The notes under the pieces: generated by a model
The model's input: only the letters and a program-made list of their open reading frames with translations
Databases searched by the model: none
Told to the model about the DNA's origin: nothing
Shown here: positions 7,158 to 15,300 of the stretch, piece by piece
Numbering within the stretch: position 1 is the first letter of the stretch
Layout of the letters: every line of letters starts with the position of its first letter
Made by a program: the position numbers and the translations under genes
Origin: Colwellia sp.
GTDB lineage: Bacteria > Pseudomonadota > Gammaproteobacteria > Enterobacterales > Alteromonadaceae
Length of the DNA stretch: 64,000 bases
NCBI RefSeq assembly: GCF_013214175.1
Contig: NZ_JABSPA010000002.1
Location: 620,001 to 684,000, forward strand
Direction of reading: 5' to 3'

Positions 7158-8855
7158 CTACTTTGCCTTCTTGGGCTGTAAAATGCTATCCTGCCAATTA
7201 GTATGTTGTGGGTAAGTATATTTAGCTTCATTTAGCAGTAATTGGTATGGCTTATCTTTTCCAAGAACCTTTAATATCAATAAGCTATTCTCATATAGGC
7301 TCTCTCTAGGTTTATGTTTGATTCGTTTTAATGACCAAGCCAAGTACCTTTCTAGTTTATTAACATCCCGCTCACGCATAGCTGAAATAAGAATGTTTGC
7401 ATAAACAGCTGCATCTAAACGGCTTTGCCAAGCAATAGGGTTAATGATGTCGTTTAATCGCTCTAATGATTTCGTGTCTCGAGTATTTTTCTCATATTCA
7501 ACAAGAATGTTAGCCGTATGCAAGGTAGTTAATAAAAAGGGAATAAATATACCGGGTATTAAAATGGCAAGAAATCGAATTAAGAACGTTTGTGGACAAG
7601 CCATAAAGCGATACGTTAAACCCTCTACTAGCGCATATTTATCCACTAACCAAAGCATGATTAAAAAGACTAACCAGTGGCTGACAGAGCTATAAAAAGG
7701 GAATTCTAACTGGCTATGTAATAGCATGGGCAATAGCAGGGAAAATATAACTAGCCCTTTGTAAATCGGTATTTTACGCCAAGTAAAAATATAACCCAGA
7801 GTAAAAAATAGAAAAGCAACTAAGGCGATAATGCCGCCCTCAACCACCCAAAAAAGCAATTCATTGTGTGGGTGAGATAGGTTAGTAATGGTATTGCCTA
7901 TCTCAGGGTTCTTTAGTGCATACTTATTGAAATGATCAATAAAGCCACGCTCAAAACCACCATAGCCGTAACCAAGCAGTGGCTTTTCTTTGACCATATC
8001 GGCACTAACTATAAATATGACATCACGAGCACCGACGTTTTCATAAGTCTGTTCACCTCTAATCGGTGTTGTGGAGTTTTCAAAACTGGTTATGGCGAGC
8101 AGTGCGGCAATAACGATAATCGCTAAGTTAGTGGTTAACTGTTTTTTGTTTTTTTGATATAAATACGGCGCAGTAAGGGCGAGTACTGCAATGGCGGCGA
8201 CAAAACCGGTACGAGATTGCAGTAATATCAGCAGAAAACTGCTAACAAACAGGCTAAAAACTATTAGGCTATTGAAAGCTAATTTATTCTCAATAACATT
8301 ACTTTTTACTGACAGGAATAAAGCAATGGCTAGACCTGTAACCATAAAGCTGGCCATAACATTTGGTTGAATGAAAACACCATGTGGTCGGCTACTACCG
8401 ACAATATAACCGCCCCAAAACCCTTTTTCAAAGAGAAAGAATTGCACTAAACCAAAGCATGCTTCGATAACTACCGCCAGTAGAATTAGTGTAAGTAAAT
8501 GCAGCGCATCAAGCTTGGAAAGTTTAAATTGATAAAGTGAAAAAAGAAAAAGTAATCCGCCAACTAAGGCTAAAATTCGTGGAATAGCATGGTCAGTAAA
8601 TTCGAAATGATAAAATACCGGAATTATTAAACAAACACAGCCCAATGTTAGCCAAAGCAGCATCTTGCTATAGTAAATTTTCTTATTTAGGGTGATTTGC
8701 CACAGGCCTAGTGAAATAAGAGTTGTGGTAATAAGCCAAGCAATAACATTATAGGAATAATATAAACCGACACCGCCAGGGGTATCTAAAATAACATGCA
8801 TGCCGACAAGGAAATAAAGGATGAGGAAAAATTTATAGTAGGGTAATAGAGACAA
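7158..8855 (-). CDS. PglL/Wzy_C-family O-oligosaccharyltransferase, probable pilin glycosylase
   Basis: The 565-residue polytopic membrane protein has about ten hydrophobic segments, then a soluble C-terminal tail from about residue 440. Two signatures fit the PglL_A/Wzy_C superfamily: SSRPHGVFIQPNVMASFM (about 153-170), resembling the RPxGxFxQPN element of protein O-oligosaccharyltransferases, and the periplasmic loop LSHPHNELLFWVVEGG (about 325-340) with the conserved HPHNE histidines. Such enzymes transfer lipid-linked glycans onto pilins or exported proteins; the related O-antigen ligase WaaL and Wzy polymerases are alternatives. Its location inside the MSHA locus, convergent to the major pilin gene, favours MshA or a minor pilin as substrate (inference). 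Confidence 0.75.
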   Translation of the reverse strand: MSLLPYYKFFLILYFLVGMHVILDTPGGVGLYYSYNVIAWLITTTLISLGLWQITLNKKIYYSKMLLWLTLGCVCLIIPVFYHFEFTDHAIPRILALVGGLLFLFSLYQFKLSKLDALHLLTLILLAVVIEACFGLVQFFLFEKGFWGGYIVGSSRPHGVFIQPNVMASFMVTGLAIALFLSVKSNVIENKLAFNSLIVFSLFVSSFLLILLQSRTGFVAAIAVLALTAPYLYQKNKKQLTTNLAIIVIAALLAITSFENSTTPIRGEQTYENVGARDVIFIVSADMVKEKPLLGYGYGGFERGFIDHFNKYALKNPEIGNTITNLSHPHNELLFWVVEGGIIALVAFLFFTLGYIFTWRKIPIYKGLVIFSLLLPMLLHSQLEFPFYSSVSHWLVFLIMLWLVDKYALVEGLTYRFMACPQTFLIRFLAILIPGIFIPFLLTTLHTANILVEYEKNTRDTKSLERLNDIINPIAWQSRLDAAVYANILISAMRERDVNKLERYLAWSLKRIKHKPRESLYENSLLILKVLGKDKPYQLLLNEAKYTYPQHTNWQDSILQPKKAK

Positions 8856-9026
8856 AATAAGCTCGTTGTGGAAAATGCAATGGCCGAGTATACAATCTAT
8901 AGCTAAAGTGTTGTAAGATAATAACTATATTTTTGTTGGTAACTTGATTGTTCTTTGTTTTGATATTTATGATGTTAGTTATGTTGATACTTTCTGTGGA
9001 AAAAGCGCTAGAGGCAATAGAGATAC

Positions 9027-9545
9027 ATGATAAATAGTAAAGGCTTTACTTTAATCGAATTAATTGTCGTGATCATTCTTATTGCTATTTTAGCGGTGTC
9101 AGTGGCACCAAAATTTGATGGTACTTCAGGCTATGAAGCTCATACTCATAGAGCGCAGCTTATCTCGGCACTACGCTTAACCCAACAGCGCGCCATGCAG
9201 CAAACAAATTCTACCGATGGTTATTGCCATGAAATTGTATTTGATGACGTTGAAAGTCGCTATGGTATTCCAAATCGAGTTGATTGCACGGAGACTAACC
9301 CGGTGTTTTTACCAAGTTGGCAAGCAGATGCTACCGGACATACAGTTGATAGCCGTTACCAAATTACTTTCAATATTGATGGTTTACCTAACCCACAAAC
9401 CGTTGGCTTTGATTGGATGGGGCGTCCTACCGAATCTTGCTCTGGTGGCTGTGAAATTAATGTTAGCCAAGCAGAAGGGCAGACACTTAAAATATATATA
9501 GAAGAGGAGGGCTATATTAATGTATTCACCGAGCTCCACCCCTAA
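9027..9545 (+). CDS. mshC: MSHA minor pilin-like protein MshC
   Basis: A 172-residue prepilin-like protein with a very short leader (MINSKG) before FTLIELIVVIILIAILAVSV, followed by SVAPKFDG. The body contains four cysteines, two of them close together in a CSGGC motif. GspH/FimT-type and MshC proteins are minor pilins thought to initiate or cap fibres. The gene starts a mshC-mshD-mshO run with overlapping ends, after the interrupting glycosyltransferase gene on the opposite strand. The 171 bases upstream are AT-rich and must hold its promoter. Confidence 0.88.
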   Translation: MINSKGFTLIELIVVIILIAILAVSVAPKFDGTSGYEAHTHRAQLISALRLTQQRAMQQTNSTDGYCHEIVFDDVESRYGIPNRVDCTETNPVFLPSWQADATGHTVDSRYQITFNIDGLPNPQTVGFDWMGRPTESCSGGCEINVSQAEGQTLKIYIEEEGYINVFTELHP

Positions 9546-10068
9546 TAGAATTCAGCAAGGCTTTACGTTAATAGAGCTAATTGTTGGCATAGTTGTACTG
9601 AGTATTTCATTAGCAATTGTCAGTACATTAATCGCTCCAGCAGAAGAGAAAAGTGCCGATAATGTCTTGCAAATTAAAGCCTCTGAACTTGGCCAAAGTA
9701 TGATGAATGATATAACTAGCCGTGCTTTTGATCACAATTCAGATATGTCTGGTGGTTTAGTTAGGTGTGGTGAACCAGCTGATGGGTCAAATGATTGTAC
9801 TGCTGAAGCTGATTTTGGGCCTGAGACAGGAGAAACAAGTAGAAGTCAGTATAATGATGTTGACGATTTTGATGAGTTTGAAGATTTAGTGAACTCCACA
9901 GGTGCTGATCTTGACGGTGGTTATAGTGAATTTAATATTCATGTCAGTGTTATATATGCCGGTGCTGATTTAGGTTTGGCAAATGATTTAGCAAAACGCA
10001 TTACTGTTACGGTAACGACGCCATTAGGCACAGCCATAGAATTTACTAGTCATAAGGCCAATTTCTGA
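9520..10068 (+). CDS. mshD: MSHA minor pilin-like protein MshD
   Basis: A 182-residue prepilin-like protein with leader ending [21 protein letters not shown]. The later region is acidic and includes a cysteine pair (about 83 and 93). It resembles PilV/MshD minor pilins. The start lies inside the end of mshC (26-base overlap) and is supported by a GGAGGG ribosome binding site 7 bases upstream, so translation is probably coupled. The stop overlaps the mshO start codon (TGATGG). Confidence 0.87.
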   Translation: MYSPSSTPNRIQQGFTLIELIVGIVVLSISLAIVSTLIAPAEEKSADNVLQIKASELGQSMMNDITSRAFDHNSDMSGGLVRCGEPADGSNDCTAEADFGPETGETSRSQYNDVDDFDEFEDLVNSTGADLDGGYSEFNIHVSVIYAGADLGLANDLAKRITVTVTTPLGTAIEFTSHKANF

Positions 10069-10961
10069 TGGCGAGTAGCAAAGTTAAACATAGCATGAAA
10101 GATAGCTGTATTAAGCGAAAGGCAGCTCAAGGCTTCACGCTAATGGAGCTAATATTAGTTATTATTATATTAGGCATTATGTCTGTGGGTATCAGTGGCT
10201 TTATCACCTTATCGACACAAACTTATTTAAATGCCACCAACCGTGATGAGCTAATTGGTAATGCTCGCTTTGCCATTGAGAGACTAAACCGTGATTTGCG
10301 CAATGCGGTACCAAGCAGTATTCGTATAAAGGAATTTGATGGTAATAGAACACAATGTATTCAATTCACCCCCATTAAAGCTAGTACTATTTATACCGAT
10401 ATCCCTGTGTTGCCTGAGGTAGCCAGTCAAACTCTATCAGTCATTCCTTTTAATGGTGAGGGTGGTGCACATTATGAGTGTGACGCGGATTGTACTGATA
10501 TGGTAACCGTTTACCCATTAGATAGTGGCGATATATATGCAAATCACTTGGATGCAACGGGTAAAGTATTCCTCGTTGATAATGTTGATAAAACGGTCGT
10601 TCCTTGGAAGATTAACATACTGAATGGGGCAATTCATTTTGATGAAGACTCACCCACCCAGCGGCTATATATCACAGAGGAGCAGGTTAGTTATTGTGTT
10701 ATTTCAACAGGCTCAGGGGGGATTGGCGGTATAATGATTCGCTATCGCGATAAAATTACCGAGGGAGACCAAACATCACCAGGCTCTAAACCTTTTCTAA
10801 TGGCAGGTTATTTAATTAATGATATTAGAGGCCAGTTCCCTTTTAATTACCAACAAGCGACATTACAGCGTAATGCAGTAGTGCAAATTCATCTGCATTT
10901 TACAAAAGAAGATGAGCACTATGTATTTGACCACGAAGTGCATATTAACAATGTACCTTAA
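10068..10961 (+). CDS. mshO: MSHA minor pilin-like protein MshO
   Basis: A 297-residue prepilin-like protein with a 22-residue leader and cleavage motif AQG/FTLMELILVIIILGI; the LME variant keeps Glu+5. The stretch ARFAIERLNRDLRNAVPSS after the helix is characteristic of PilW/GspJ/MshO proteins. It ends the tight mshC-mshD-mshO cluster. The next standard member, mshP, is about 880 bases further on because an unrelated gene lies between. Confidence 0.88.
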   Translation: MASSKVKHSMKDSCIKRKAAQGFTLMELILVIIILGIMSVGISGFITLSTQTYLNATNRDELIGNARFAIERLNRDLRNAVPSSIRIKEFDGNRTQCIQFTPIKASTIYTDIPVLPEVASQTLSVIPFNGEGGAHYECDADCTDMVTVYPLDSGDIYANHLDATGKVFLVDNVDKTVVPWKINILNGAIHFDEDSPTQRLYITEEQVSYCVISTGSGGIGGIMIRYRDKITEGDQTSPGSKPFLMAGYLINDIRGQFPFNYQQATLQRNAVVQIHLHFTKEDEHYVFDHEVHINNVP

Positions 10962-10977
10962 TAAATCTATCGACTTA

Positions 10978-11040
10978 TCACTGTTTTAGCGTATTTTTGT
11001 GTCTGTTTTTTTTACATTTGAAATGTAAGTAAAACAGTGA
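10978..11040. repeat. Nested perfect inverted repeat after mshO
   Basis: Outer arms TCACTGTTTTA (10978-10988) and TAAAACAGTGA (11030-11040) are perfectly complementary. Nested inside is a second perfect inverted repeat, TTACATTT (11012-11019) and AAATGTAA (11021-11028). The T-rich tract at 11004-11013 precedes the inner stem. It could be a terminator-like or regulatory structure for mshO or the following gene, or a relic of the event that inserted that gene. Confidence 0.6.
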
Positions 11041-11107
11041 ATTTAAAAAACACTAACAATATCAATCAAGTGTTGTAGTGGTTCGCTTCTTGCAGCACTA
11101 TCTCTAT

Positions 11108-11716
11108 ATGGAAACACCCTTAAAGATTAATTATAGAGATTTAATTTTGAAGTTATTAAAAATATTAGCCTTAGCCACTTTTTTCTCCGTTAGCACTTTG
11201 GCCAATGCCTCATTAATGTTGACAGATGATGATTTTATTACCGTTGATCACAATGGTATTGATTTAGACTGGGCTTGGGCTTCGAATTATAACGTACAGT
11301 ATTATTATAGTGATGCTGAACTTTTCAATGAATTATTTGCGCCAACGATAATTGATGGCTGGCGTGTAGCAACAACTGAAGAGTTTAGCTTTTTTTCAAA
11401 TAATGTCACCGCACTAAACTTTAGACGGGACACTGGAGGCTATAAAAATGCAGTCAAATTTTTTAACTCTAATGATACCTTAGCTATTAGTGCTATGGAC
11501 TTTAATGATGGTGATATTAGTGGTGAGTTTCGCGAAGACGCAATCTATGATACGGCAAACTTCTTGAAAAGAGCACCTAATTCTTGGTTTGATACCTTCT
11601 ACGTTCGTAACGCTCTGCCTCAAGGCCCAAAACCAATCCCTGAGCCGTTAACTATTATCATTTTTGCAACTGCGTTAATTGCTTTGCAAATCAAACTGAG
11701 AAAAAAATCAGTTTAA
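11108..11716 (+). CDS. Small exported protein with PEP-CTERM-like sorting tail
   Basis: I do not recognise the family of this roughly 200-residue protein. It has a signal peptide (KLLKILALATFFSVSTLANA/S). The body is rich in Asp, Asn and aromatic residues, with the segment DLDWAWASNYNVQYYYSDAE. The end, PIPEPLTIIIFATALIALQI then LRKKSV, has the order PEP motif, hydrophobic helix, basic cluster that defines PEP-CTERM proteins sorted by exosortase. The start is uncertain: GTG 11078, ATG 11108 and TTG 11147 are in frame and none has a strong ribosome binding site; TTG 11147 would give the tidiest signal peptide. It separates mshO from mshP and has its own terminator, so it looks like a later insertion. 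Confidence 0.7.
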   Translation: METPLKINYRDLILKLLKILALATFFSVSTLANASLMLTDDDFITVDHNGIDLDWAWASNYNVQYYYSDAELFNELFAPTIIDGWRVATTEEFSFFSNNVTALNFRRDTGGYKNAVKFFNSNDTLAISAMDFNDGDISGEFREDAIYDTANFLKRAPNSWFDTFYVRNALPQGPKPIPEPLTIIIFATALIALQIKLRKKSV

Positions 11717-11758
11717 TATGTTTTATATAATCGGTTAAATTCGATAGCACATTTTATT

Positions 11759-11784
11759 AAAGCCCCGTTTTACGGGGCTTTTTT
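11759..11784 (+). terminator. Terminator after the PEP-CTERM-like gene
   Basis: AAAGCCCCG and CGGGGCTT form a GC-rich stem with a 5-base loop and a T run, 43 bases after the stop. It would stop transcripts before mshP, implying a separate promoter for mshPQ or substantial read-through. Confidence 0.88.
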
Positions 11785-11840
11785 ATGCTTTATATTGCAA
11801 AAATAAGTGCTTAGCGTTACCTTTGTAGTACCTTTGCCAT

Positions 11841-12374
11841 ATGAATTGTAGCCGTAACGCCCAGATGTCTATTCGTTATCAGCATTTGCCTGAAATAAAA
11901 AAATCATTCTCCTTACTCCAAAGCTCTAAACAGCAAGGTAGCTCTCTAGTCTTAGCCCTATTTGTTATAATTATATTGACCTTATTAGGCAGTGTTTTGA
12001 TGCGTATGATTTCTACTAGTAATGAAACAGTATCGCAAGAGGTACTCGGTGCTCGCGCTTATATGGCGGCAAACTCTGCTATGCAGGCGGAGTTACAGTT
12101 ATTATTTCCGCTAAATGTCACTTCATCAAATACTTGTGATACAGCATTTACAGATAAACCTTATGAGTTACAAACGATTTTGAATGAAGATATCCCTGGA
12201 TTATATGATTGTACAGCTGCTACAAGTTGCGACAATTACCACACAGGATTGGATGGTACTAAATACTACCGTTTAACCAGTACTGGTGAATGTGGCAGTG
12301 GTGCTATGGAAGCTGATAGCAAGGTTATAGTAAAAAGTAGTCGTACAATTCAAGTTGAAGCGAGGAGTTTATAA
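11841..12374 (+). CDS. mshP: MSHA biogenesis protein MshP (PilX-like)
   Basis: A 177-residue protein with hydrophobic N-terminal helix QQGSSLVLALFVIIILTLLG (about 33-52), followed by RMISTSNETVSQEVLGARAY, the PilX/MshP pattern of a prepilin-like protein in which the usual FTLIE is replaced by SSLVLAL. The remainder has several cysteines. ATG 11841 and ATG 11865 are both possible starts and neither has a convincing ribosome binding site. The stop (TAA) is immediately followed by the mshQ ATG, so the two genes are translated together. Confidence 0.85.
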   Translation: MNCSRNAQMSIRYQHLPEIKKSFSLLQSSKQQGSSLVLALFVIIILTLLGSVLMRMISTSNETVSQEVLGARAYMAANSAMQAELQLLFPLNVTSSNTCDTAFTDKPYELQTILNEDIPGLYDCTAATSCDNYHTGLDGTKYYRLTSTGECGSGAMEADSKVIVKSSRTIQVEARSL

Positions 12375-15300
12375 ATGTTGTCTCGTTTATATTTATTACT
12401 GATTTTAATGTTTACTCTAGGGTTAGTTTCACCCGCTAATGCTTTAGAGCAATGTTTAGCCATTTTTCCTGATGTAGAGCAAGAGTTTGGGCCGCAATTA
12501 ACATTACCTAATTTTGAATCTAGTGATGAAGATATTAGCGATTTGAGTGGTTCAAATTTGTCTTTAGTTGAAGGTCAATATAAAGATATCGTTGTAACAG
12601 GAGAGGGATTAGCTTTCTTTGCCACCCTTGGGGGAGCCTACAGTATAACTAAACTTGATGTCGGTGAAAAATCAACGGTAATTTTTGTTGGCGGTGATTA
12701 TTTTATTGATACTTTAATTCTAGGCAAAGAAACTACTCTTGCAGTTACAGGTAGTGATACGGTAAGAATTTATGCAAACAGTATTAGCATTGATGAAGAA
12801 GTGCATATTAATGATGCAAATGGTTCATTAATAATGGTTAGTTATGGTGATATAAGTGCAGGTGAAAAATTGCACTTTACTGGGGTTATGTATGCTCAGG
12901 AAGAGCTCGACTTTGGTGAAGAATCTGTCATTGTTGGTTCAATTACTGCTGATGAGGTAGATATAGATAGCCCAACGTCTTCTTCATATCAAGAATCAAG
13001 TATTACGGGGGCCGATTTTAATGGCATGTGTGACGTGCCATCAACCACACCAATAGACTATTGTGAAACTACCTTTATTAATGGCGCAACATCATTCACT
13101 AGTAATGGCAAAATTGAATACCAAAATAACCCCATCATTTATAATGATCGAAATGGTGTGTTAGCAGCCAAAGAATTGGACCCACTTGGAGGTAACCCAA
13201 GTTTAATCTGTGACGGTTTTGGTAGCTGTACATCTTCAGGAACACCAACCCAATCATTAGACTTAGGTAGTTTTGTTAATAGCAACGATAACACGGCATT
13301 AACTATTTCATCGGCAGTGACACTTGGGATTGGCAATTACAACACGGATAGCTTTGGTAATATCACCATAGAAAATGGTGGCAACCTAAACTTTTCTGCG
13401 AACTATGGTACTTACTATATTAAAAATCTCACGGTACTTGATGGCGAGCCAAATAATAGTTCGGCGACTATAAATTTATCGCCTGGTGATTATTATATAA
13501 AAAAAATAAAAACTAAGCTCAATACCACTTTTAATATTATCGGCGATGGTGCAGTAAGGATTTTTATTCGTGATAATAGTAATTTTGAAGGTAATACTCG
13601 CGTTAATATTAGTGGTGCACCAGAAAATTTTCTCGTCTATGGCTTTAAAAATATCAATATTAAAAATACCAGTGAATTTTATGGCTTAATCTATTCTAAA
13701 ACTAAAGCGGAACTAAAAAATAGCGTTAAGTTAACCGGTGCCATTTCAGCTAACACTGTAAAATTAAAAAATACCAGCCAGATATATTATACCTGTGCTG
13801 CAATTCCTCAAGTACAACCTATTCTGAATTTCCGCTTTGACGAATGTAGTTATTCGGGTGTTGCAGGTGAAGTTATAGACCAAATAGGGAATTACTCAGG
13901 TCAATCTTTTGGGAGTATGGATACTAATACAGGGGGACAAATTGCACGTTTTTCTGATATATACCTTGAAGACCATCATATTGAGACTTCAGTCCCTCTA
14001 CCTGCAAGCTACTCTGTTTCCACTTGGTTCAAAAAGCCGAACTCAAATTCCGATAGTCCCTACTTTGCTTTAGGTGCAATGCAAAATGGCGGTGATTTAT
14101 TATATGTTGATCGGACTAATAATTGGCGTTGGGGAATATATAACCCGAATACAGGGACTAGTAATGGTTCTTTTTCATTTGCGACTTTGGACAATAATTG
14201 GCATCACATGACCTTGGTATATAGTGGTGGCGGAACTCAGCTTTATATTGATGGTGTGTTTACAGATTCAGTGAATAGAGCTCCCGCGGGCACGCTAAAG
14301 TATATAGGAACTTCTTTTGATGACGTTAATAGCAATAACCCTCAGGGCTTCAGAGCACCTTTGGATGAGTTTCTTGTTTATGATGTAGCGCTTAGCGCAG
14401 CGGATATCTTAAGCATCTATGATAATCAGCTAGCTGGGAATAATTATGATGCTAGTGTCCGTGCACCGGTTTCTTGTTCAACATTATTAGCCTTTTATCA
14501 ATTTGAACAAACAGATTTTACTAGCCAAATAGATGATACCAGTGGTTTAAATAATCATGCGGAAAATATTTTTGGCGGTTTATCTACACCGGATGGTAAA
14601 TACTGTCGGGGTTTTGAGAGTGAAAGCCGAAATGATTATAACGGCATAACAGATGCTTTTCGTTCAAGTTTAGATGTTAATGATGATATTGGCTTACAAG
14701 GCACCATTAGTTTTTGGTTTAACAGTAGGATTGACTGGAATCAAGGGCAAGAGCGAGTGTTGTTTGATGCTAGCATTGGTAATTCAGTTAGCGATAAGTA
14801 TTTTGTATTAGAAATTCAGCAAGATGGTCGACTGAAATTTGCTTTTGAAGACTCCGCTGATACCGATTTTAATTTAGTTGAGTCATCAACAAATAACAGA
14901 ACCGCAGATACTTGGTATTACTTAACTGTTACATGGGATTACCTTGCTAATGACTTTGCCATTTATGTTGATGGAACACTACAAATTCAGCAAAGCAGAA
15001 ATACTAATGGTGCTATGGGGGAACTCAACCAAATAGTCTTTGGTGATAACGCTTCAAATTATACTCAAACAGGAAACTCAAATATCGCTTCACCGTATTC
15101 ATCACGTGGTAATTATGATGAAGTCAGAGTCTATAACAGTGTATTGACATCAGTTGAAATTCAAGCAGATATGAACCAGAGTTTTGGTTGTAATGTCATA
15201 GATCATTTTGAAATTAATACCTTAAATGCGCAAGGCCTAACTTGCGAGGCGGATCAAATCATTATCAGAGCTTGCGCTGATGCATCATGTAGTACTGTTA

